Both the position numbers and the translations under genes were made by a program. 64,000 bases of DNA from Isoperla grammatica (taxonomy: Eukaryota > Arthropoda > Insecta > Plecoptera > Perlodidae), in the NCBI GenBank assembly GCA_945910005.1, contig OX246744.1, forward strand, positions 3,064,017-3,128,016, written 5' to 3'. Position 1 is the stretch's first letter; each line of letters starts with the position of its first letter. Below are positions 31,940 through 43,043 of this stretch, piece by piece. The notes under the pieces are model-generated. The model saw nothing but the letters and a program-made list of their open reading frames with translations, was not told the origin of the DNA and made no database searches.

Positions 31940-33595
31940 CATTTTTAAATTGCATACTTAGCCTGTAAATAGTGGCATTGTTCATTTCAATTGAACATAC
32001 AAATGTCTTCTATCAAATCAAAAGATTACGTGTCAATACGTAGACTTCGAAGACTATAGTCAAGGACCTATACATAATACAATGTTTCGTGCAGTTTTGT
32101 TTGTACTTGTCAGTAGAGGGTGGAGTGTATAAGTCAATTAACATTACTAATGTATTCTATCAAAATCACGAGTATACGTTTAAATGCGTAGTTTCGAAAT
32201 GTATAGTCAAGAAAATATAAACCTAAATGTATTGAACACAGTAGAGTTCCTTGCAGGTTTGAATATATCTGCATATAGAGGGCCTAATGCCAATAAGAGG
32301 AGTGTTCAAGTCAATAAAACACACCGACGTCTTCTAACAAACAAAGAGTTTACGTGTAAACGTGTAGTCTTCGAAGTGTAGGGTCAAAGGCATATAATCG
32401 CAATTATCTCGAACAATATGGACTTTCTTGCAGTTTTATTTATACCTTAAAATGAAGGGCCTAATGCCAAATATGATAGAGCGTTCATGTCTTCATGCCA
32501 AATAATCACACCGACGTCTTCTTAGAAATCGTATAACTTTACGGGTAAATGCGTAGGCCTAATCTTCAATGGGTAGTGGCAAAGGCATCTAAACGCAATG
32601 ATATCGAGGTGGAGCTTCTTGCAGTATTGCTTATACCTGCAAATAGAGTTTCTAATACCAATGACGACGGAGGATTCAAATCAATAAAACACACCGACGT
32701 TTTCTAACAAATCAAGAGTTTACGTGCAAATGCATAGAATTCGAATTACAGTGTCAAGTACATATAAACGCAAATTTCTCAAACAATTTGGAGTTAATTG
32801 CAGTTTTGTTCATACTTGCAAACAGAGAGTCTAATGCTAAGTAAAGTAGAGTGTTCAAGTCAATTAAAGATACCACATCTTCTAACAAATCAAGAGTTTA
32901 CGTGTAAATTCATAGAATTCAGAGTATAGTGTCAACGACATATAAACGCAATTTTCACAAACAACTTTGAGTTTTTTGCGGTTTTGTTTCTACCATGAAA
33001 AAAAGGGCGTAATGCCAATTATAATGAAGTGACAAGTTAATTAAACATAGCGACGTCTTCTAGCAAATCAAGAGTTAACCCTTAAAAGCATAGTCTTCGA
33101 AGTGTAGTGTCAAGGGCATTGAAACGCAATTATCTCGAAAAGGTGAAGTTTCTTTCAGTTTTGTTTCTACATTCTAAAAGAAGACCTGATGCCAATTATA
33201 ATGGTGTTCAAATCAATTAAACATACGGACATCTTCTCACAAATCAAGAGTTTACGTGTAAATGCGAAGAATTCGAAGTACAGTGTCAAGTATACATATA
33301 AACGCAATTTTCTCAAACAACTTTGAGTTTCTTTCCATTATGTTTCTACCATCTAATAGAGGGCCTAATGCCAATTATAAAGAAGTGTTAAAATCAATTA
33401 GTAGACACACCGATGTCTTCTAAAAAATCAAGAGTTTACGTGGAAACGCGTTGTCTTTGATGTTAAGTTCAAAGGCATATTAAACGCAATTATCTCGAAA
33501 AAGGTGAAGTTTCTTGCAGTTTTTTTTTCTACCATCCAATAGACGGCCTTAAGCCAATTATGATGGAGTGTTCAAATCAATTAAAGACACCGATT
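31940..33595. repeat. Diverged ~178-bp tandem repeat
   Basis: About nine units, each with a variant of AATCAAGAGTTTACGTGTAA (32016, 32161, 32338, 32525, 32708, 32887, 33063, 33240, 33425) and ending CACACCGACGTCTTCTAA. Strong divergence shows an old array. It lies between the two divergently transcribed genes. Confidence 0.88.
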
Positions 33596-34487
33596 TACCC
33601 TTGGATACGCCACTGATAAATGTCAAGTTCGTCACCAAATAACTTAATAAAAAACAATAATCTGGTCAGATATCCTTACCTAGGTCAATCCCAGCTCAGC
33701 TAAGACAGACAGACGATCATAGAAGCACAACACGTAGGCCTATACCGGACAACACACGGAAAACTAATATCATAGCTCGGCCTGCAGATCTAGCCGGCCG
33801 GAAGCGATGCTGGCGACAACAATGCACCACATAGATCTATATCCGGCCAGTCCGGAAGCTACCTTTGATTGACCCCCTCCCCCCCCCCCCCCCCCCCTAC
33901 CCTCACTTCCTATGGTTAATTACAGGTGGATTTATACAATGCACTCACACACGCATACACACCCTTCTAGTGTGTGTTGTATGGGCTATCAGGGAGCCGT
34001 ATAGAGTAATAGTGCGTTTAGTGGCAGTTTGACTTCTGTACTATGATTTGGTCGCTGTAATAGGATGATCTGTTCAGTTATTTGTCATTACGATGGTAAA
34101 ATGACTGTCTAATTGGTTCGGAAAAATAATAATTTCATGTGTATTTTTTTGTATTTACATGTAAAGAAAAATATATCATCCTGTAGAGAATTTAGTAGTC
34201 TACTCTGTCTTTGGAATGTTTCCTTTTTCCAATCATTATTTCCGTTTTCAGATGTTTCCAATTAGCTTTCGTAATGTGATGTTGCTGGACTCCTTTCACA
34301 CCTAATTAAGAACATCTGAAATACGGAAATATCTATCGGAATAAGAAACCATTCATAAGAAAGACTACTAAATTGTCTATAGGATAACAAATTTGTATTT
34401 TCTTTTGGGACAATTTAAAATCACTAAAAGTAATTGTAACAAACCGAAACCGAGTGTTCAGCAAAGTAGGTGATGAACATGCAGCAG

Positions 34488-34494
34488 TATTTTA

Positions 34495-34527
<33 letters not shown>

Positions 34528-34645
34528 GCCTTTATTTGCAACAGAATGTACATTCCACAAGCGCAAATGAAATAGATTAAACAAACGACACAAAGAACAT
34601 ACAAATACTTATGAATACTTATAAATTAACACATATATGTATCCA
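34488..34645 (-). mobile_element. LINE 3' UTR fragment with (AAT)n tail
   Basis: On the minus strand, GCAAATAAAGGCTTAATAAT followed by (AAT)n; AATAAAGGCTT plus a trinucleotide tail is typical of L2/RTE 3' ends. No coding part. Confidence 0.5.
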
Positions 34646-34827
34646 GTGCAATGTAACATTTTAAAACACAGATAACAAATTCACAACCCACGTAGTATAA
34701 TTAGTTATCTGTGTTTAAAGAAGCCAAAATCACAAAAATACAAAACAAAATTAAATTCGAAAAAAAGGAGAAGATAGAAATTGAACCGTGAATGAGGCGA
34801 GAAAGGGAAAAAGTGAATTAAAGTCCT

Positions 34828-35100
34828 GGGCCCGGATTCACAAGAGCTCCGAAATCTTTTTTGTCTTATCTCTAAGACCGGCCTAACTTTGAACCTCTTA
34901 TAAAACCAGGAAAATATCTTAGAACAGATTTTAAAACATGTTAGGCCTATTGGAATGTTCATTACGTCCTTGTTCTAACCAGGAATTAGTAGCTTAACTT
35001 TTCATGTGACCTGGGTATGGTTTTACAAGGTGTTCAAAGTTAGGCCGGTCTTAGAGATAAGACCAAAATAAGACTTGGGACCTCTTGTGAATCCGGGCCC
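34828..35100. mobile_element. MITE with ~80-bp TIRs
   Basis: Ends GGGCCCGGATTCACAAGAG and inverted CTCTTGTGAATCCGGGCCC; inside, TAAGACCGGCCTAACTTTGA is also inverted. Confidence 0.85.
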
Positions 35101-35154
35101 TGAGTGAGTGAGTGTATTGAGAGAGTGTCTTGTATTGTCTACTCAGTACTCAGT

Positions 35155-35305
35155 ACTCGACAGGAGTAGGCTACGTGCCGGTACCGGGTTACCCCTCCTC
35201 CCTTCTTCATCATCATGCATCGTTGTTAATCATCCGTTGTTATACTGGTCACATTAAATGCTGTATGGGGCCAATTCATAAATAAATAAATAAATAAATA
35301 AATTC
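35155..35305 (+). mobile_element. 5' truncated copy of the 5S-like SINE
   Basis: It shares TCGACAGGAGTAGGCTACGT and GGGGCCAATTCATAAATAAA with the 7.7-kb copy. Confidence 0.65.
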
Positions 35306-35619
35306 AGTACTCTGTACTCACCATCTCAGTACAGTCAGGATGCTGTTGTCACAAGTCCCACCTAATTCCAACTCAGCTCCCGTGCGTTGTACATACTGTG
35401 TGTGTATATGCTCGCTTGGCGTTGCGTTGCGTGCAGACTATAGTTGTTACCCCTCAATGAAAAGTTTCCCCTGTTACAAATAGGTGTAAGGGTAAACAAT
35501 TACTTTAATTGATATGGCTTCGTTGGGGTGAGAGACTCTTATCTGTGGAGTGGCTACCTGCGCTTTAGAGGGGAGAAGGATTGAGACATTATGTGTGTGT
35601 ATTCACATAGACAGACTAA

Positions 35620-35766
35620 GGTTGGAATTCATAGTCGGCCCCTACACCTAGGGGCGCCCATTGTTACCAAGGTAACAATTGTTTGCATGTTATTTCCCAT
35701 AAACAAAACAAATCCATAGCAACAATGGGTGCCCCTAGGTGTAGGGGCCGACTATGAATTCCAACC
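35620..35766. mobile_element. MITE with TAA target duplication
   Basis: 147 bp with ~45-bp near-perfect TIRs (GGTTGGAATTCATAGTCGGC), flanked by TAA on both sides as in Harbinger/Tourist elements. Confidence 0.88.
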
Positions 35767-36981
35767 TAAGAGCCATGATAGAAAACAGGCTATTTTATAT
35801 TATAAGGAATCACAGGGGGGGGGGGGGGGTGCAAAATATTTAAATATTTTCATCCTCATAAATTTCTAAAAATACATCCGCAATGTATGTATATTGTTTG
35901 TTGCTGCAAACCAGTGGCGTATCCATCCCAAGGGTGTGTGTGTAGTGGGGGAGGGGGGGGGGGATAAAGTCCCCTGTTCTAAATCTCCAAAATTTCACCG
36001 TAAACAGTCAACTTTATAATAGTTTTAGCACCGATAACTAGATACAATTCTATTGAAAACATATTGAATTACCATAGAGTAATTTTCAGTAATTTAGCGT
36101 AGCCGTTCACCTGGAAAATCCCCTTCCAGATGATATCCTTGGCCGACTTTCTGCTAGACATCAACAAATTACACACAGTATTATGTACACATCATGCGCT
36201 TGTGGTATAATTATCTTTATACTGAAAAAATCATAATATTTTTGTCAATTATTATTGTAAATTTAAAATTCTCTATTCATCCACAATAATAATGGAAGAA
36301 AATATGATTACCTTTTTACTGACTGCGATAGAACGGGTTTGTACGAATGTGTATAGTGAAGTTGGGGGGGGGGGAGTCACACGTGACAGGAGAAAGAGAT
36401 ATTTTCTATAATCTATCTCCATGACTGAAATCTACTGAACGAGGTAAATCATTAGTATCATCCCATGATCTAACAATATCTTTCCTTTGTTGGATTATTG
36501 TATCATCCCTGATTATCAGCAATAATGCATACAGGTTGAGCCCAAATTGAATCTACCGCCATTACAAATGAGTTTTTGGACTGCTGCTGCTACCTATTGA
36601 TGGGTTTCGTAACTTTTCTTATTGATTTACACAGCCACTAGTGATGCATATTTTATGAGATCGTTTATCAAAGAACTTCAATTTCAAGGAAACTTCATCT
36701 ATGAATTTCCGCCTAAACTTTTAGATTACGGTTTGAAGAGAGAATTGACAGAGATATAATCATCGGAATGAGTGTCTAAAATGAACACCTTACGTATTGG
36801 TGGTTGCTAAATTAATTTACTAAAATATATCGTGAGGATGTAGCAGTAGCATCTTCTTGTGAAGCACTTTGGTACGCTGGCTATACTTCAGACGTGTGGC
36901 AAACTGTCCCATCCGGCCGAAGAGAGAGAGAGAAGAGAGATCACTGGAGAGAGAGAGAGAGGGAGAGTGCCAATTTTCAAA

Positions 36982-37024
36982 ATGGCGTTCAGTCCACCAA
37001 CCTCGTATGCCAAAGACGAGGAAG
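36982..37024 (+). CDS. Pym: Pym exon 1
   Basis: Encodes [14 protein letters not shown] and ends in phase 1 at GAAG|GTTTGT. Preceded by a (GA)n-rich leader at about 36913-36966. Confidence 0.88.
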
Positions 37025-40000
37025 GTTTGTATTTCTTTGATTACCTTTTCAAATAAAATAAAACAAATACTAAATTTAAATCAAAAATTCCATTAGTTCC
37101 TACTCAACATGATTGTATGTATTTATTTAAAAAGGTTCCATGCTAAGTGAGCATTTCTCTAAAATATACCTACCTTATTGGTTTGTTTACATTTTTTGTA
37201 GGTGGCACGTTCATTGCAGCGAGCCAAAGACCTGACGGCTCATGGAGAAAACCACGCCGTGTAAGGGATGGTTATGTACCTCAAGAGGAAGTTCCTTTGT
37301 AAGTACACTCTAACCTTAGTTTTTCGTACAAAATCAGTTGGGATCAGCTTGGTCTACGCTAGGCTACTAGGCCTAGGCCTAGGGCCTTGCTAGACCTACG
37401 AGGCGCCTAGGCCCTAGTCTGTTGCATGTCTAGGGCCTAGCCTAGGTCTGGGCATAGGACCAGGCCAAAGAGCCACTCTAATATTTGTGGCCAGACCTAC
37501 TAGGACTAGGCCAAGGACTAGCTGTTGTTATTGAAGCGACATTGTCCCACGGGTTCTGATTACTGGAGCTATTTGAGTGCTGCAGAGCACACGTAACTTA
37601 CCGTCAAGTGGGCACCGGGAGAGAGCACTGCAGGCCGAAGACTAGATCCAATATTCAAGTCTGCCCACGTACTGGTAGGCCTACCTGGGCAGAGGGTTTG
37701 ACAGCGAGTGTAGCCAGTGCTATGTGTTCAGTATTCAAGTTTAGCCTGTCTACTTTTAGGAGTATTTAACGTTTGTGATTATTGTGCAAGCGCTCGAGAT
37801 CTTGTCACTACAGTTCCAAACTCGCAGTCGATTTAAGTAGAATCTGTACTTTGTGGTAGGTCTGTGCAACAGCATCGTTCATAAGTCATAACAAATTTTA
37901 ACAGATTTCTGCTAAAACAGTTGGCCAGTGTTTTGTTAGGTTTATCATAACATGTAAAAGAACTTAAATATATTGGATATCATATACAACTTTTTTATTT
38001 TATTTTTTATTTATTTTTTTTATTTATTTATTTATTTAGCACATATTGCTATTATTACAAATAATACATTTTACACAATATATCCCCTTTACAAATTAAT
38101 ACAAATTAATCACCAACAAGTTCAATCCTACAGGTCACACACAAATTAATCACCAACAAGTTCAACACACACCACACACCAGTTTACCACACTTCTCTCA
38201 GTACATATTCTCTACATTTAATTTTAAATCTTTCCATACAACCTTCTTCTTTAAGTGCTTTGTCTAACTTATTATATGCTTTAAACCCATTATAGCAAAT
38301 AGAGTTTTGAGATCTAGTTTTGTTACAGCGATCCACATTTAAGTTTTCACTATTTCTAATATTATAGTACAAACTATCAGCTACCAATTTAATCTTATTA
38401 TTAATATTAATGGGTAATAACCCTCTTGTCATCTTATGTATAAATAATAGAACATTGAAATGTATCAACTGATTAACTGACAGCACCTTAAGTTTGTCCA
38501 GCATTGTTCTCACTGGAGTATATCTATCACATTTAAGCACTACTCTCATCCCTTTATTTTGAAGTTTTTGCAGCGCGTTCACATGTTTGAGATGAATACC
38601 CCATAATAAAGTACTACAATAACTATAATGAGGTAACACTATTGTATTAAAAACTAACTTTCTAGTTTTAAATGATAGGTAAGAAGCAATTCTTCCTAAA
38701 AACCCTACCTTCTTACCCAATTTTTTACAAATGTATTCTACGTGCTTATCTAGTTTTAAATGCTGATCAATGATAATACCTAAATATTTAAATTCACTAA
38801 CAAATGTTACATTTACACCATCGATCTTAATAAGATTATCACTACAATTTAACATCACTCTATCTCTCGTTTTTGCTGATGATGTTAACAACATACATTT
38901 AGTTTTATCAACATTTAATTTCAATTTGTTTAATTTAAGCCATTTAGACAACTTTGTCAAAGCAATGTTCATTTTATCACAGATTTCTGCTACTATGTAC
39001 CCTGAACATGATAGGAGTGTGTCATCAGCAAAAAGATTTATAAAAATGTCGTCATCAATACCAAAAATATCATTAATATAAACAATAAACAGTAACGGTC
39101 CCAATACAGACCCTTGAGGGACACCGTTGCTACAAACTAATTCATCAGACACAATATTCTGGAATTTGGTAACCTGCCTCCTATTTGCTAAATAGCTTTC
39201 CAACCAACTTAGTGCATTATCTCTTATACCATAGTCATATAATTTTCTTAGCAAGATTTGTCGATCTATCGTCTCAAATGCCCTCTTAAAATCTAAGAAA
39301 ACAGCTACAGTAACTTTATTATCATCCATGTCTCTTAGCCATTTTTCAAAAACTAACTGCAATGCTGTTTCACATGAGTGGTTGTTACGAAACCCCGACT
39401 GATAGCTATGTAACAACTTGTGCTTTTCAAAGAAATTTAACAATTGTTCATGTATAACCTTTTCCAATACTTTTTCATATGAGGGTAACATATTTATAGG
39501 ACGGTAGTCCTCAGGTAACTTGGCTTTATTCACTTTTTCTATAGGAACAATCTCTGCCTTTAACCATTCATTTGGTACCTTGCTAGTCCCAATTGATGTG
39601 TTTATAATATTTAACAAAGCATGTCCTCCTCTCCGGAAAGTTTTTTTTAACATCATAGTATTTATTCCTTCTTCCGTCCCTTTCTTGTTAGGCAACTTAA
39701 AAATAATACGTCGAAGCTTCCCTAACGATATTAACTGAAAACTAGGAAGTATTGGTCTATTTTCATTTTCAGCACCACTTATGACATCTATATTAGTTAC
39801 CATTGACACCACAGTATCTACATCATCATTATTATACACAGGCATATCAATACTAATAAGTAATAACAATATCCTTGACACTATTTATAAAATATCGGTT
39901 AAACTTTTCCGCAATGCTAACACACTCATTATCATTTATAAACACAATATCACACATAGTCGTACTCTCACTGATGTTACTTTTAGATCCCAAAATTGTC

Positions 40001-43000
40001 TTAAGAGTTTTCCACATATCTTTAGGGTTGTGACTAACATCGTCAATCTTTTCCTGGTAATAATTTTGTTTCTCTTTTCTTAGTACATATACGAACTTAT
40101 TTCTATAAAATTTATAGTTATTCCAATGCTCATCCATATGAGTCAGTTGAGCTTTTACATATGCATCATCTCTTAATTTTTGACACCTCTGTACCTCTTT
40201 GTTAAACCATGCGTTTGATTTTATAGTATTATCTATACATATCATCTTCTTTGGAGCAACAGTATTCAGACATTCCACCATATAAGAAACATACTCAGAT
40301 GCTAACAAATTAACGTCGTTACTATTGTAACTCCATTCCTTCTCCATCAGCATATAATTCACAAATTCATAATCTTTATCCTCAAGCTTACGTCTTACAC
40401 AAATTTGTTTTTTAAATTTAGCACCAATAGGCCTACTACCTTGTTTGACACCCAAGTTTATTTGTAACAGTTTATGATCAGAAATATTCGGCCTAGCTCT
40501 TACTTTTACTTGTATATGTTTATCTCTTGAAATAACTAGGTCAATTAAACTCTTACTATCTTTAGTCACCCTGGTCTCCCTTTTTACTAATTGATGTAGC
40601 CCAGCTCTCTGAATGATTTTATTTAAACTTTCACTATAAGTTGATCTTACATTCATGTTTATATTAAAATCTCCAACACACAGAATTTGACCTGCCGCCA
40701 CAACCATGTCGTCAAACAACTCTTCAATATATTGTAAAAAATCAGCATGCGACGCATTTGGTGAATGATACACTATTAACATGTAAACACTTCCTAGTTT
40801 TAGACATATTGACCACCAGTTTAGCTGTTTGCTCGTATTATGTATTACACTATATTTAATACCTTCTTTTATATAAACAGTAACACCTCCTGTATGTCTT
40901 GACATTGATAACACATTTTCCATATGGTAACCTATAATACTGATTTCATTTTCGTTAACATCGTCAGTCACATGGGTTTCTGATAAACATAATATTGTTG
41001 GTGCTTCCTTGCATATTAAGTTGTGTATTTTATCAAAGTTACCTGTTAATCCTTGTACATTGCAATACAAAATTTTGTCATCCACCCCTAACCTCTATTT
41101 TACATATGAAATCCTTCTTTGTTGGCTTAAAACTATTCTTTTAAAACTTTCACAGCTTTTACTCCCAGACTCATGGTTAGTACAAAGGTTGGCACCATAT
41201 CTATCATTTGAAAGCCTGCAATTTACACAATAAGGTTCATTTGTGTTACATTGATAGTATGAATGGCCCTCCTCACCACAGTATCCACATGTTAACGGCA
41301 TGTTACAGCTGTTTTGGTAGTGACCATATCTCGAGCAAGTGTAACACTTTATTACGTGAACATAGTCACGTAGTTTAAAACTCTCCCACCCAATCCTTAA
41401 AACACCTTGTTCCAGCAAAATGTTTCTAGATTCTGGATCCACTTCAATCACTAATTTCTGGACGTATTCGTTCCCACTAACTTTCATGTACACCACTTTC
41501 AAATCACCATCTTGAAGCTGATTCTGCATCGTTATTTGCTTCTCCAATTCATCCTTATTACAGCTTTTTATGTTAATTCCCAACACCATGAGTCTTGGCC
41601 TCCTCGTCTTTGGTACCGATGTTTCGTAGTCGTCACCTAAAGTTTCCGCTACTTTATCTTTAACCCTTTGGAAAGACTGGTCATCGTCGCACTCCAAGAT
41701 AACTCCTCCATTACGAACCTCCTTCCTGACTCGAACTCCCACTGCTAACTCCACTGGATTTATTTTAGCGACGATATTTTCCCTGGTGACCTTACTCTCT
41801 TGGGTAACCTCTTTTGGTTTTATAACGATAGCTTTTTTGCTCTGGCCCAGTTTTGCAGACCCAGCTCCCCCACCAATCAGGCCTAGGCCTAGGCCTAGCC
41901 CTAGTCCCACTTCAGCACGTTTTTGCCCATTCACTGCTCCTGCATAGCTAGACTTAGGCCCAATCTTATCCTCATTATCCGTTTTTACATTATCAACTTT
42001 TATTACCATGTTATTTACTGCTTCATTCAGTTCAGTGATTCTCAGTAAGGCTTCCTTAACCTCACTTTTTAGCTTATTTACGCCAACACATGTATCGCAG
42101 CATTCTGCACAAAACCATTTCAGTGACTTCTTGCCTGATATGTAATCAAAATCATTCTTATTTAAGTCAGTACACCTAATATGAAACCATTTTTGGCATA
42201 CTGATCCCACAATAGCTTTATCCCTTTTTTCAAATTTTTTGCCACACTTACTATTCCCACAACACTCACTTGCCGCCATCTTGCCGACAAGGTCTAAACA
42301 ATATCAACTTAAAATGACCCTTAGCATGACACATTCTTACAACTTGACTAGATTTTATCGCCCAATTAAGTTGTGTTTCATGCAGTGTTGTAGGCCCACA
42401 GATATTATACAGGGACAGATGCACACAAAAATGCTATTCTAATATGTACCACTTTGTTGACAGGTATGAAAGCAAGGGTCGTCAATTTACGAAGCAAGCG
42501 CCTCAGTACCCGGTCGGACTGGACCCCGCGTTAATAAAAGCCGCAGAAGCAAGAAAGGAGAAGGCAGCTAGAGCATCAACAACACCAACGAAAATTTCAC
42601 CTATCCCGGGACTCGTTTTGGACGTCTCCAACGACTCGAAGAGTAAAAAGAAGAAGAAACAAAAGAGTCCCAATACCGTCGACGAAGTAACCAACAGTTT
42701 ATCGAAAGCAAAAGTCAACGAAAGAGAAACGACTCAAAAGGGAAAAGTCAGTCAAAAAGACTCGAACCAGAAAACGAAAGGCAACGCCCAAAAGGAATCC
42801 ACACAGAAAACGAAAGCGCCGACGAAAGAACCCGAGTCGACGCCCGCTGACCCGACGAAGAGAATAAAGAACCTGCGCAAGCGTCTACGAGAGATCGAGG
42901 CGATCGAACAGAAAATTACGTCCGGTGAACTGAAAACACTCGAAAAAGATCAGCTCGACAAGGTCGCTAGGAAAAAAGAAGTGCTCAAAGAAATCAAAGA

Positions 43001-43043
43001 AATGGAGAGTATGATGGTCGAGGAACCCATTACTCTGGTGTAG
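36982..43043 (+). CDS. Pym: Partner of Y14 and Mago (PYM), three exons
   Basis: Exons 36982-37024, 37202-37298 and 42464-43043 join in phase (1, then 0 after the second junction is completed by one base) to give 239 aa with stop at 43041-43043. The N-terminus, [20 protein letters not shown] followed by [20 protein letters not shown], is the PYM signature that binds the Mago-Y14 heterodimer of the exon junction complex. The C-terminal [20 protein letters not shown] and following residues form the conserved charged helix linked to ribosome association. The middle is Lys/Ser/Thr-rich and low in complexity. Known role of the family: cytoplasmic, ribosome-associated disassembly of exon junction complexes and help with translation of spliced mRNA. 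The start has context CAAAATGG, after a GA-rich leader. Intron 2 (5.2 kb) holds a LINE. Confidence 0.93.
37202..37298 (+). CDS. Pym: Pym exon 2 (Mago-Y14 binding motif)
   Basis: 97 nt between TTTTTGTAG and TT|GTAAGT. Carries the [20 protein letters not shown] motif that defines PYM. Confidence 0.93.
38184..39881 (-). CDS. LINE ORF2 part 2: reverse transcriptase (565 aa)
   Basis: It shows [70 protein letters not shown] and the catalytic FADDTLLS, in the order typical of non-LTR RTs. The true protein start is in the preceding endonuclease frame, so the ATG of this fragment has no meaning. Open to the stop at 38184. Confidence 0.9.
   Translation of the reverse strand: MSRILLLLISIDMPVYNNDDVDTVVSMVTNIDVISGAENENRPILPSFQLISLGKLRRIIFKLPNKKGTEEGINTMMLKKTFRRGGHALLNIINTSIGTSKVPNEWLKAEIVPIEKVNKAKLPEDYRPINMLPSYEKVLEKVIHEQLLNFFEKHKLLHSYQSGFRNNHSCETALQLVFEKWLRDMDDNKVTVAVFLDFKRAFETIDRQILLRKLYDYGIRDNALSWLESYLANRRQVTKFQNIVSDELVCSNGVPQGSVLGPLLFIVYINDIFGIDDDIFINLFADDTLLSCSGYIVAEICDKMNIALTKLSKWLKLNKLKLNVDKTKCMLLTSSAKTRDRVMLNCSDNLIKIDGVNVTFVSEFKYLGIIIDQHLKLDKHVEYICKKLGKKVGFLGRIASYLSFKTRKLVFNTIVLPHYSYCSTLLWGIHLKHVNALQKLQNKGMRVVLKCDRYTPVRTMLDKLKVLSVNQLIHFNVLLFIHKMTRGLLPININNKIKLVADSLYYNIRNSENLNVDRCNKTRSQNSICYNGFKAYNKLDKALKEEGCMERFKIKCREYVLREVW
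39853..41085 (-). CDS. LINE ORF2 part 1: AP-like endonuclease (410 aa)
   Basis: Begins [37 protein letters not shown] and [10 protein letters not shown] are endonuclease/exonuclease/phosphatase-fold active-site motifs. This is the nickase used for target-primed reverse transcription. The frame ends at a TAG at 39853-39855, where the RT frame overlaps with a one-nucleotide shift; in related elements this is a single protein. Confidence 0.87.
   Translation of the reverse strand: MDDKILYCNVQGLTGNFDKIHNLICKEAPTILCLSETHVTDDVNENEISIIGYHMENVLSMSRHTGGVTVYIKEGIKYSVIHNTSKQLNWWSICLKLGSVYMLIVYHSPNASHADFLQYIEELFDDMVVAAGQILCVGDFNINMNVRSTYSESLNKIIQRAGLHQLVKRETRVTKDSKSLIDLVISRDKHIQVKVRARPNISDHKLLQINLGVKQGSRPIGAKFKKQICVRRKLEDKDYEFVNYMLMEKEWSYNSNDVNLLASEYVSYMVECLNTVAPKKMICIDNTIKSNAWFNKEVQRCQKLRDDAYVKAQLTHMDEHWNNYKFYRNKFVYVLRKEKQNYYQEKIDDVSHNPKDMWKTLKTILGSKSNISESTTMCDIVFINDNECVSIAEKFNRYFINSVKDIVITY
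41095..42279 (-). CDS. LINE ORF1: PHD-like zinc finger and CCHC knuckles (394 aa)
   Basis: The N-terminus has regularly spaced Cys/His ([27 protein letters not shown]) like a PHD finger. [10 protein letters not shown] run comes from the repeated TAGGCC motif. The C-terminus has [14 protein letters not shown] and [14 protein letters not shown], both CX2CX4HX4C. This is a nucleic-acid-binding ORF1 protein forming the RNP for retrotransposition. The frame is intact from ATG to stop, and ORF2 starts 9 nt after its stop. Confidence 0.85.
   Translation of the reverse strand: MAASECCGNSKCGKKFEKRDKAIVGSVCQKWFHIRCTDLNKNDFDYISGKKSLKWFCAECCDTCVGVNKLKSEVKEALLRITELNEAVNNMVIKVDNVKTDNEDKIGPKSSYAGAVNGQKRAEVGLGLGLGLGLIGGGAGSAKLGQSKKAIVIKPKEVTQESKVTRENIVAKINPVELAVGVRVRKEVRNGGVILECDDDQSFQRVKDKVAETLGDDYETSVPKTRRPRLMVLGINIKSCNKDELEKQITMQNQLQDGDLKVVYMKVSGNEYVQKLVIEVDPESRNILLEQGVLRIGWESFKLRDYVHVIKCYTCSRYGHYQNSCNMPLTCGYCGEEGHSYYQCNTNEPYCVNCRLSNDRYGANLCTNHESGSKSCESFKRIVLSQQRRISYVK
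42464..43043 (+). CDS. Pym: Pym exon 3 (C-terminal)
   Basis: 580 nt after TTGTTGACAG. It begins [20 protein letters not shown] and ends MVEEPITLV. The Lys-rich linker is followed by the conserved charged helix. Confidence 0.93.

Larger units (their letters stand above)
30712..36981. other. Intergenic region between divergent Mab-21-like gene and Pym
   Basis: 6.3 kb with the ~178-bp repeat, two MITEs, a 5S-like SINE fragment, a LINE tail and C/G runs (33878-33898, 35815-35829). Both promoters should lie here; no TATA box or other element can be assigned with confidence. Confidence 0.6.
37983..42300 (-). mobile_element. Near full-length CR1/L2-type LINE in Pym intron 2
   Basis: About 4.3 kb on the minus strand. 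It has an ORF1 with PHD-like and CCHC zinc motifs, then an ORF2 with apurinic endonuclease and reverse transcriptase. The 3' end has two copies of a ~25-bp unit (38108-38165) and an A-rich (AAAT)n tail. No LTRs are seen. It is antisense to Pym. The open frames suggest recent insertion. Family placement by motif order is inference; phylogeny could place it in CR1, L2 or a relative. Confidence 0.88.
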
